From: Pegea sp. RAD2-039
Taxonomy: Eukaryota > Chordata > Thaliacea > Salpida > Salpidae
Direction: 5' to 3'
Length of the DNA stretch: 64,000 nucleotides
Assembly (NCBI GenBank): GCA_034620365.1
Contig: JAQGEQ010000204.1
Location: 372,001-436,000, forward strand
The position numbers and the translations under genes are program-made. Within the stretch, counting starts at the first letter, position 1. Every line of letters starts with the position of its first letter. Below the pieces are notes generated by a model. It made no database searches. It worked only from the letters and a program-made list of their open reading frames with translations, and was not told where the DNA came from. This document shows, one piece after another, positions 49,901 through 61,900 of this stretch.

Positions 49901-52900
49901 ATTTTAATGTAGGAGGAATAGTTCATTTTTCATGTACTAAAGGATATCGTTTATCTGGTCCAAGTGAAAGGATTTGCGAAAAAAATGGTAAAAATATTTT
50001 CTGTAAATATTCGAAGAAAAAAAATATTGTTAATTGTAAACATTGCTGTTTTAATAATTTAGTTTTTAAATATTTTTGTCAATATTTAAGGGCAATGGTC
50101 AGATTACTCTCCTGTTTGTGAAATTGTGGAATGTTTGGAACCAACTCCAATCTTACATGGAACTATTCATCTGTCAAACTCTATCATTTATGGTAGCTCC
50201 ATGACATATGTATGTGATGAAGGCTACGAATTATTTGGTGATATTTCAAGAGGTCTGTTGAATTATATCCAAATTTAAATGATTAAATTTCTGTTTTTAA
50301 AAGTGAAATAATTTGAGTAAAAATAGAAAAACATAGAAAGTTATGCAAGATTTATTCTAGTTTGTACTGAAACTGGTCAGTGGTCAGGGGAAGAACCTTC
50401 CTGCTTACCAGTGCGTTGCCCTGAAGCCCCTGAAGTTGAAAATGCAATCGTCATTCGCAATCACTTTCGAGACTACTACCAATATCAAGATGAGATTAAT
50501 TACATGTGTACAGCCGGTTATAAGTAAGAAAGTCATCTACTTCAACTTGATAGTCGAATAAACTCGTTTATACTTTGTGTAGAAGTTTCCTTATTTTCAC
50601 TTTTACTGCTCTTTAACGCGACGTTAGATCAATATTGAAATATTTCTTCTTTATCATAAAGATAAATTTTAAATTTATCATATAGATTGTTTGAATGCTT
50701 TTCATTTGTTCTTTTTCAACATAGCAAAAAGTTTGACTTAAAATTCTGCATAATATAGTTTTAGGTAAACTGACAAATTTTATAAAGTAAAATTCTACAG
50801 TCTCAATGGTGAGTCAGGAATTGTTTGCGGGTCTAATAAAATGTGGATTGGTGAAACTCCTGTTTGTGAACCAATTTCATGTGGACGACCATTAGACATC
50901 GAAAATGGAAAATTTACAGGTTAGTTTATTATAGATTAAACACAAACATAAAAGTCGTAAAAAAATTTGAATTACAGTTAAAAAATTAAAACACCTATCC
51001 TAATTTAAGAAAGTAAATGTAATTCTAATAAAATAATTAATTATTAAGAGGTTAATAAGTTAATTAAAAAGGGTAAAGCTGTTATAATTTGTAAGTAGAC
51101 AAATATTTGGTACAAAAATATTTTGCGTAAACCAAATTGCTAGGTGCAAAAATAGCATGAAATATGACATCAATTAATTTACAGGCTCTTTATTTGTCTA
51201 TCGTAAAACTGTTGTTTATGAATGTGAGGAGGGTTACCATCTACAAGGTTCAGAATGGATCACATGTCTTGAAACAGGACTGTGGAGTGACCATGCTCCA
51301 AACTGTGCTCGTAATTTCTGTGGTGAACCACCATCAATCAAAAATGGAAAAGTATCAGGTAAATATTTAAACATAAATTAAGTTAAAATTTTTCAGTCTA
51401 AAATATTCATCGCAAAAATAATTGTAATTTGAAAATTTTTCAGGTGATGCACAGTTATTCAAAGACGAAGCTTCGTATTCCTGTGATGACGGTTACTTCC
51501 TGGAAGGGGTGAAGTCAGTGACTTGCTTAGCAAATGGAGAGTATGGAGATTTATCTACAAGTAAACAATTTATCTCAATAATTTTTTTTTGTCTTTATCA
51601 ATTAATGAATTTTAGATACTGAAAAAGAACCTCCAGTATGTAACAGGAAACCTTGCGAAGAACCACCATATATTAATCATTCGAATTATGAGCTAGTTAA
51701 AGATGATTTAGAGCTTGTGTATGAGCAACTTATCAAGTAAGACTCTGATATACTTTTATTAAAGCCGTTATAGAAAAGAATAACCATGAAAAACTAACTG
51801 AGAAAAAATTCTAACAATTAAACAAAGTTTAACATAAAGTAAAAAGAGGAAAACAAAAAGTTATATGAATGTCATAAGTAAAATAAAATAGTAATAAAAT
51901 TATAAACCACTAGCTTCCATACAATTTGCAACAATTAACTTAAAATCAAAGAGAAAATCCTGAAAATCTTAATTATTTTTTCAAAAGAATCCGTAAAATA
52001 AGAAATGTTGCTAGAAATTAAGAACAGTAAGTACTAAAACCATACAGTCTATTAAATCGACATTTTTGCAACAACCACTGCTTGCGAAGAGTTTCAAAAC
52101 AATTAAAGTTTGCTTTAAATTTGAAAGAGCCATTTGATAAGTTTATCAAAACAATTCACACATAAAATGTTTTCAGATATACTTGTAATGAGGGATACTA
52201 TCCAACTGGTGATGACACATTACTATGTCAAGCTGATCAAACCTACAACTCCACAGAGGACTTCTTCAAATGTCTTCCTGTTCCCTGTGTTTATCCTCGT
52301 TTACCTCAATACGGAGAATATTCTTTGAGAGCACATGATCAAGTGAGTCAAATTTGAAATTTTTCATTTGTTTGACAGAATAATAAAACTATATCTATTT
52401 TTATGCTGACAAAATCATTTCAAATTTTTTCAGCAAACTGTTCAAACTGAAGATTACGATTTATCATCACAGCAACAAGTAAAAGATGTTTCATTTAGAG
52501 TTTCAAATTCAATTACTATTAAAAGTTTTCTTCTATTATTTGAATTTTAAATAAACAAACATAGTAAGAGTAGTTAGAATATAAAACATATAAAGCTGCT
52601 TCAGATTTAAAACAAATCTTGTTTTTGAATTTTAGCAACAAAGCACAGATGAAAATGGATTTGTTTTTGGAGATATTGTGGATTACTTCTGTGATGCTGG
52701 TTTCACTTTGGAAGGAAACACTGAAGTGACTTGTCAATCAAATAGCGAATGGTCTGGATTACCACCAACCTGCTTACCAGTGGTGTGTCCTATTGAAAAG
52801 GTTGAACACGCAGACTACAGGTATTTGTCAGACTTTTAATTGAAATTAAATGTTTTAAAGAGCTAATTTGATGTATAATTTATTTGTTTTTTAAAAATTC

Positions 52901-55900
52901 TTAACGAAAAGATATACATTAACAAACACACAACATTTAAGGCTGATTGAAGCAAGATTTGGAGAAGATAACTTGTTTGGAAGTACAATAACGTATGCCT
53001 GTGGTGAAGGATATGAATTAAGTGAAGAATCTAATCCTACAAGAACCTGTCAAGCAGATGGTTCATGGTCAGGTATAAATTTACCGACTCCTTGGTTTGA
53101 CTATACAAGCAAAAGAATTTATTTTATAAAAAAGCTTTAAATATACTGGTAAAATCAGTTTTAAATATTTGGTAAGTAAGTCTCACATAAAAGAAAATAA
53201 AACAAGCTCTTAGTGATAAAGAAAAGACTTGAAATATGAAATCAATTTATAAACTTACATTAGAAAAGTCAATTTGTAATTTAGGTTCGCCACCAGTATG
53301 TGAGCTAGTGATTTGTGGTTCTGCTCCTGTAGTAGAGTATGCCAGAAGAAGTACAAATGACTCTCGTTCTTATAGTCAAACAGTTGTATATCAATGCAAT
53401 CCAGGATTTGAAACTAAAGATTTTACTACAGTTGAGGTATCGATCGTGTTACACTTGCTTATTGGTAAAATTATATGAAAAAGTTTGCTGTGAAAAGTAT
53501 TTTTAAATATAATTACTGAAGACAAACCCTAAAATTCAATCTTTGTAATGAAGTTCCTCAATTATGTAGTGTCAACAAGATGGTACTTTCACGACACCTC
53601 CAACCTGTAACCCTATCAAATGTGGTGAGGCATTAACTACACCACATGCATCAGTTACTTACTCTGATGAATATGCTCCATTCTCATATATGACGACAGT
53701 TTTATATGTTTGTGATGAAGGATATTTCGTTTATGGTCCTGAAAGTTTAGTTTGCTTAGCAGATGGTACATACGGAAAAGTTTCATCGGGTAAAAATCTT
53801 CAAAATTAAACTGAAAACTGTAACTAATGAAAACCAACACTAAAACCTTTTAACCATTCAGACATTTCTTCTGATCCACCTTTATGCTTACCAAAGTCTT
53901 GTGGAGATCCACCTTCTTTGCAATTTGCATCTTACTCGACTGTTGACAAGAATGCTGGCTTCACATTTGGAAACTCTGTCAGGTAAATCATTCCAAATAA
54001 TAAATCTGTTCTATTTTGTTCTTACTTAATTTTTAGCTGTTTAAACTTTTTATATTACTTTATTCAAATTAAAATGAGTAATTTATAAAACTTTTTCAGA
54101 TATACTTGTAATGAGGGATACTATCCAACTGGTGATGACACATTACTATGTCAAGCTGATCAAACGTACAACTCCACAGTGGACTTCTTCCAATGTCTTC
54201 CTGTTCTTTGTAGTGATCCTCCTTTACTTCAATACGGATTATACTCACTTGAGGATAATATTCAGAATGATATAGAGGTTCAAACAAAAAATAAAAATTT
54301 TTAAGAAACTATACTTGTATAATTTAATTTAATATTACTTTAAAAGATAAGTAAGGCACTTTTTATTCTAACGTTTAGGCTATTAGATTCAATTTTTAAA
54401 TATTGTAGTTGAAAATTTCACATATAATGAATAAAACTACTTATAGATTCGATGCATCGATCTGTATAACTTACTTTGTTGTAATGATTCTAAAACTTTC
54501 CATTTTAATGGTGCAGCTTATTTTCATGTTTAATTCCTCTTATAAAAGACACCATATAAAGTTTTTGCTTGTTTAGTATACTATTTTCCATTTGGCGCAA
54601 CATCCGAATCCATATTACTCACGTTTTTTGTCGTGTTTCCATTTATTGTTTGATTTTCTGTTGTTAATATTCATCAAGTGCTATCATAAATTTTCTTAAA
54701 TTATTATTACTTAAGTAAGTAATTACAAAATGCCCTTTTAATTATTAAACATTGAGTATCAATTTCAGTTAGACCTTAAAGCACGTCGAATTTTTGTTGG
54801 CAGCTTTACTTTCAAAACATTTATTTACAAAAATTGTTGATTAAAACTTTTATTAATGAAGTAGTAATTGAGTAAAAAGTAGCTTATATTATCTACTTGT
54901 ATATTTATAGAGAAGTGATGATAAAACTTTTCACTTTGGTGATGTATTGGAGTATTCATGTGATGCTGGTTTCAATCTAGTTGGTGAAAGCAGTTTAGTG
55001 TGTGAAGCAGATGGGACATGGGATCGTGAAGCCCCTGTTTGTGAGCCAGTTGTCTGTCCAATTAAAGCCGTTAAAAATTCGTCTTATAAGTGAATATTGT
55101 TTTCATTTTTTTATTAGCTAACAATTTTAAGTTGGTTTGTATATTCTATTTGTTTGGCCATAATTTCAATATTATATAATCCTGAATTTGTATATATTTT
55201 AATAATCCTTCAAAGCAACTTTTTATAAAATGTTCTACGTATAAAAAAGTTTGTAATTAAGTGTTTAGAGCTTGTATCCTAACATTGATTATAGTTGAAT
55301 AATAAAGCTTAATTAATTTAAATATACAAATTTTCAAACTCTTTTAAAATAACTTTATTTTTATTTAGTATAGAAAATAGTTCCTTTTTCCATAAATGTT
55401 TATTTTTTAAGACTTTACGACGGTGAATATGGAAATGGAAACGTGTTTGGAAGTATTATAGCCTATTCTTGTGATGAAGGATACCAATTAAGTAATGATT
55501 CAGTCTCAATAAGAAATTGTCAAGCCGATGAACAGTGGTCAAGTAAGAATTTAAAAAAGCAGCTTAAAATGAAACTTCTAGAAATAATTTATAAACTTTT
55601 GTTATTCTTTAGATGAGAAGATAGTTTGTGAACTAGTTATTTGTGGTGTATCGCCAGAAGTACCTTATAGTTATAGAAGACCTGTAAGACCTCTTAGTTA
55701 TAATCAGACTGCTGTATATAGATGCAAGGCTGGCTTTGAAACCGATGATTGGAAACGGACTCGGGTAGGTTTCTATATTTTTATTAAACTTAAACAAATT
55801 GAGTCGTGTATGACCTACCAGGTTACGTAATATTGTTCTAACATAGTTAAAACAAATGAAAGCTTACTTAAGATAAACCATTAATTAATATCTCAGTAAA

Positions 55901-58900
55901 AATTCAAATTTAATTTTTATTATCTTTATGTTTTTTAAATCAAAATAGTGTCAACAAGATGGTACTTTCACGACACCTCCAACCTGTAACCCTATCAAAT
56001 GTGGCGAGGCACCAACTACACCACATGCATCAGTTACTTACTCTGATGAATATGCTCCATTCTCATATATGACGACTGTTTCATATGTTTGTGATGAAGG
56101 ATACTATTTAGAAGGAGTTGAAACATTAACTTGCTTATCAAGAGGAATATATGGAAATGCTAAAACCGGTAGATTTCAGTTTAAATATCTGTTCTATCTC
56201 TAATAATTACAAAATAAGCATACCTTATACTTTATCATTAACAGGAAAGAAAACTCAAGCTCCTAAGTGTCTTCCAAAGCCTTGCAGTGAGCCACCTGTA
56301 GTGAGTGATGCTTCTTATGAAGTTCAAAACAAAGAAGCTGGCTTTACATATGGAAATATTATAAAGTATGTTTATTTGTTAGCATTTATTAGTGGATGAA
56401 TTTAAATCAATAGCTTCATTTAAAATATCATTTAGAGTTATATTTGCCTATAGAAAGTAGATTTTTGTTAAATCGTTGAGTACCAAACATTATATCAGTA
56501 AGACTGAAACGTTTTAGTAGATTAACCTGATACGGTTTATTCATGACCTTAATCATAATAATTACATTTTCTTAAACCAAATTAAAAATAAATATACAAC
56601 AAAATTAATTATCAACTTTACATGAAAATTTTAAGAGAGGTTATTATATCATACTGTGTAAAACTGAAATATCGAAACTTGGTAATATATCTAGTTCTCT
56701 CAATTTTATAAAATTGACCATTTATAGTTATAAGGTTTTGTGTTTGCTATAAGAGCCTTAAATGTTGTCTTCAGCAGCCAGTGCATAAATAAAATAAATC
56801 ATTAGAAATGTACAGAAACCAGATTCAATATTTAACCATAAACAAACTTTTTGTTTTAATATTTTAAACGCTTTCAATTAAAACCAAGTACAAAAAAAAA
56901 ACTTTTTTAGTTAGAATTCATGATTGATTAAATTTTAAGAGCTAATAAATTGTTAAATATCTACTCCATTTGACCATTACTCTAAGGTAAGTGATGCTAG
57001 TAATTCATACAAAACTCAATAACTCAAGTGTAAAATTGTTTCAAAATATAAGATTGACAAATTTAACATTTCACGAAACTCATTTTCCAGGTTATCTGTA
57101 AAGAGCTCACATGTTTTGTTCTAGAAAATAATTAAAAATAGCTTTAGATATTTTAGAAATTTGGAAGAACTATCTACTACTGCTATAAGAAAACGACAAT
57201 TTAACATTTTTCAGATATACTTGTAATGAGGGATACTATCCAACTGGTGATGACACATTACTATGTCAAGCTGATCAAACGTACAACTCTACAGAGGACT
57301 TCTTTAAATGTCTTCCTGTTCCCTGTGTTTATCCTCTTTTACCTCAATACGGAGAATATTCTTTGAGAGCACATGATCAAGTGAGTCAAATTTGAAACTG
57401 TTCATTTGTTTGACAGAATAATAAAACTATATCTGTTTATATGCTAACAAAATCATTTCAAATTTTTTCAGCAAACTGTTCAAACTGAAGATTACGATTT
57501 ATCATCACAGCAACAAGTAAAAGATGTTTCATTTAGAGTTTCAAATTCAATTATTATTAAAAGTTTTCTTCTATTATTTGAAGTTTAAATAAACAAATAT
57601 AGTAAGAGTAATTAGAATATAAAACATATAAAGCTGCGTTAGATTTAAAACAAAGCTATATTATATCAAAACAAATCTTGTTTTTGAAATTTAGCAACAA
57701 AGCACAGATGAAAATGGATTTGTTTTTGGAGATATTGTGGATTACTTCTGTGATGCTGGTTTCACTTTGGAAGGAAACACTGAAGTGACTTGTCAATCAA
57801 ATAGCGAATGGTCTGGATTAACACCAACCTGCTTACCAGTGGTGTGTCCTATTGAAAATGTTGAACATGCAGACTACAGGTATTTGTCAGACTTTTAATT
57901 GAAATTAAATGTTTTAAAGAGCTAATTTCATGAATAATTTATTTGTTTTTTGAAAATTCCTAACGAAAAGATATACATTAACAAACACACAACTTTTAAG
58001 GCTGATTGAAGCAAGATTTGGAGAAGATAACTTGTTTGGAAGTACAATAACGTATGCCTGTGGTGAAGGATATGAATTAAGTGAAGAATCTAATCCTACA
58101 AGAACCTGTCAAGCAGATGGTTCATGGTCAGGTATAAATTTACCGACTCCTTGGTTTGACTATACAAGCAAAAGAATTTATTTTATAAAAAAGCTTTAAA
58201 TATACTGGTAAAATCAGTTTTAAACATTTGGTAAGTAAGTCTCACATAAAAGAAAATAAAACAAGCTCTTAGTGATAAAGAAAAGACTTGAAATATGAAA
58301 TCAATTTATAAACTTACATTAGAAAAGTCAATTTGTAATTTAGGTTCGCCACCTGTATGTGAGCTAGTGATTTGTGGTTCTGCTCCTGTAGTAGAGTATG
58401 CCAGAAGAAGTACAAATGACTCTCGTTCTTATAGTCAAACAGTTGTATATCAATGCAATCCAGGGTTTGAAACTAAAGATTCTACTACAGTTGAGGTATC
58501 GATCGTGTTACACTTGCTTATTGGTAAAATTATATGAAAAAGTTTTCTGTGAAAAGTATTTTTAAATATAATTACTAAATACAAACCTTAAAATTCAATC
58601 TTTGTAAGGAAGTTCCTCAATTATGTAGTGTCAACAAGATGGTACTTTCACGACACCTCCGACCTGTAACCCTATCAAATGTGGCGAGGCACCAACTACA
58701 CCACATGCATCAGTTACTTACTCTGATGAATATGCTCCATTCTCATATATGACGACAGTTTTATATGTTTGTGATGAAGGATATTTCGTTTATGGTCCTG
58801 AAAGTTTAGTTTGCTTAGCAGATGGTACATACGGAAAAGTTTCATCAGGTAAAAATCTTCAAAATTAAACTGAAAACTGTAACTAATGAAAACCAACACT

Positions 58901-61900
58901 AAAACCTTTTAACCATTCAGACATTTCTTCTGATCCACCTTTATGCTTACCAAAGTCTTGTGGAGATCCACCTTCTTTGCAATTTGCATCTTACTCGACT
59001 GTTGACAAGAATGCTGGCTTCACATTTGGAAACTCTGTCAGGTAAATCATTCCAAATAATAAATCTGTTCTATTTTGTTCTTACTTAATTTTTAGCTGTT
59101 TAAACTTTTTATATTACTTTATTCAAATTAAAATGATTAAGTTATAAAACCTTTTCTAGATATACTTGTAATGAGGGATACTATCCAACTGGTGATGACA
59201 CATTACTATGTCAAGCTGATCAAACGTACAACTCCACAGTGGACTTCTTCCAATGTCTTCCTGTTCCTTGTGTTTCTCCCACTTCACCACAATATGGATC
59301 ATTTTCTCTTAAAACTAATTTTGCTGTATGTATAAATTTTTATTATAATAAGTTTTATAATTACAACTTTTGTGTGATAAAATTCCTCTCTAAGGAATAA
59401 ACTTATCTATCCAGCTTATTTTGACATTTTTCAGTTACTGGAAATAAAGAAGAATCAACAATTAAATGGATTGCGAGCAGCAAAAACAATTTCCCAGGTA
59501 ACTTTTTTGCAATTCACATAATTTCTTACTTGGTAATTCAAGCTAATTAATTTGTTTCTGACTGTAAATAAAATCTGTATTTTAATTCATCTATATTGTT
59601 GTGTAAATATTTTATTCTATTTTTATTCTAATCGTTTATATTTTAACTTTAAACTTCTTTGAATGGATTTTCTGTAGTATTTTCATGTAGCAGTTTGAAA
59701 ATATATTTTCTATTTTTTATAGCTTTTAGTTGAAGCTACTAAAAGTAACATCACTTACAAGTTTGTATATTTTCAGCAGCAAAGCACAGATGAAAATGGA
59801 TTTGTTTTTGGAGATATTGTGGATTACTTCTGTGATGATGGTTTCACTTTGGAAGGAAACACTGAAGTTACTTGTCAATCAAATGGTGAATGGTCTGGAT
59901 TACCACCAACCTGCTTACCAGTTGTGTGTCCTATTGAAGAAATTGAAAATGGTTATTATAGGTAGGATTATTATTTTATATTTAACTCTTTTTATATTTT
60001 TCTTTTCTATCTTTGAAAGTAGAATTAATATAAATATTATTATAAAAAATCCTGACAAAATACTATTTAAACTGTTTTTAATTGACTTTATAGTCTTCAA
60101 AATGGTGATTTTGGAGAAGGAAATGTTTTTGGCAGTATTGTTATATACATATGTTACGAAGGATATGCACTTACTAAAAGGTCTATCCATATCCAAACTT
60201 GTGGTGAAACTGGTGCCTGGTCAGGTGAACGACTGATATTATAATGATATTAGAACGAACCATTTCTTTATAGAATTACCTGTTTTTTTATAAAGCATCG
60301 TTTGAAATTCTTATTCTATCACAATAAAAAATGATTTCTTTTTATTTAGATAAAGTACCTATATGTAAACTGGTCTTCTGTGGTGTAGCTCCCAAAATCA
60401 ATTTTGCTATCAGATCAAATAAGTCAAAACTTTCATATAACCAAACTTCTGAATACAAATGTCAATCTGGATTTGAAACCAGTGACGAAACTACAATTCG
60501 AGTGAGTCTAAATAACGAGATTAAAAATTTTCAATAGAAACGATGACTAAAAACAGTTTTATGTCTTGTTAGTGGTAATTTTCAATAAACATCAGCAGCT
60601 AATCTCTAACTATTTCAATTTATTCATTAATATTGAAAACTTAAATCTGTAGTGCCAGCAAGATGGAACTTTCACTCCTCTGCCAGTTTGTCATCCGGTT
60701 AGATGTGGAGAAGCTCCTTCGGTTGAGTTTGCATCTATAGCATACACTGATGAACATGCACCTTTCTCATTCCAAACAAAAGCTCGATACATTTGTGAAA
60801 AAGGGTTTGAACTTGTTGGGAAGGAAGTTTTAACTTGCAAAAGTAACAGAGAATATTCGAAAAGTCCTCCTAAATGTAAAGTCATCACCTGCCCAATTCC
60901 TGGTAATGATTTCACTGAACTTAACTTAATACAAAATTGATCAAATATTTTTAGTTTTTATGTTTTTGTAAAGCGTTTTATTTTATCAACAATCAAATTT
61001 TCAGAGTTTAAAATATATTGTTGCAGTCTTGACAATGTTCCAATAAGCTTTTGTAACACGTTTAAAATGTTACAGAAAATATACAACATGGATTTGTAAC
61101 TACATCTGTTGCAAGAAATGTCTCACATCCTGAGCTTTATGGAAAAGGAAAACATGCTCCTAATTCTGTGGCTGTATATGTTTGTGACGATGGCTTTCAA
61201 GTAAAAACAGTTATATTTATAAATTGAACGTATTTCTTAGCTTGCACTATTTATTCAAACATTTGTGATAAAAATAGAATAAGAAACGAATATTTTTTCA
61301 TCATTGTAAAGCAACATTTTTTTAAAACAAAAATTATTTATTTGTAGATTGGTGATGTGGTCGAAGAAGATGAAGGTGAAAAAGACGAAGAAGAGTTACT
61401 GACTGTCTTATTGGATTTAAAATTAGGTGATTTAAGTAGTATGAAATATTGGTGTCAAACTTCATGTTTAAATATCAAAAAATGCAGATGATAATTTAGT
61501 GAAAATGTATCTACCAACTGTTCGTTGTTTTGATCCTTTTTATTCAACTATTACCAATTCACGACGGACTCTATTTTCTTCTCAGATCTTTTAGACAAAC
61601 CACAATCAAACAAAGTAAGGACTCTTGGTATGGATGACGATTCATCCTTTCATCATCTCCGATCCTGTCTAGACAGTGGAGACTGGCAGGTTAATGTGCC
61701 AGAATGTAGTCGAATGACTTGTGGGAAGCCTCCTTATAGACCTAACTCATTTTTCAATCCAATAGGTATTTAGTTACTTTTTATAATTTTAAGTATTAAT
61801 TCTTCTAAACACCTTTGACTTTTTATTTTTCAGATGCTGGAGACAAACTTGTGATGTTCTCTGGAACTGTTCAATATGAATGTGATGAAGGTTATTATGC

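Noticed and set aside
53236..53478. ATG-started open frame (and its copy at 58295-58537) read as a separate small protein
   Set aside because: The ATG lies in an intron. The coding part (53285-53436; 58344-58495) is an internal sushi exon joined in phase to neighbours on both sides.
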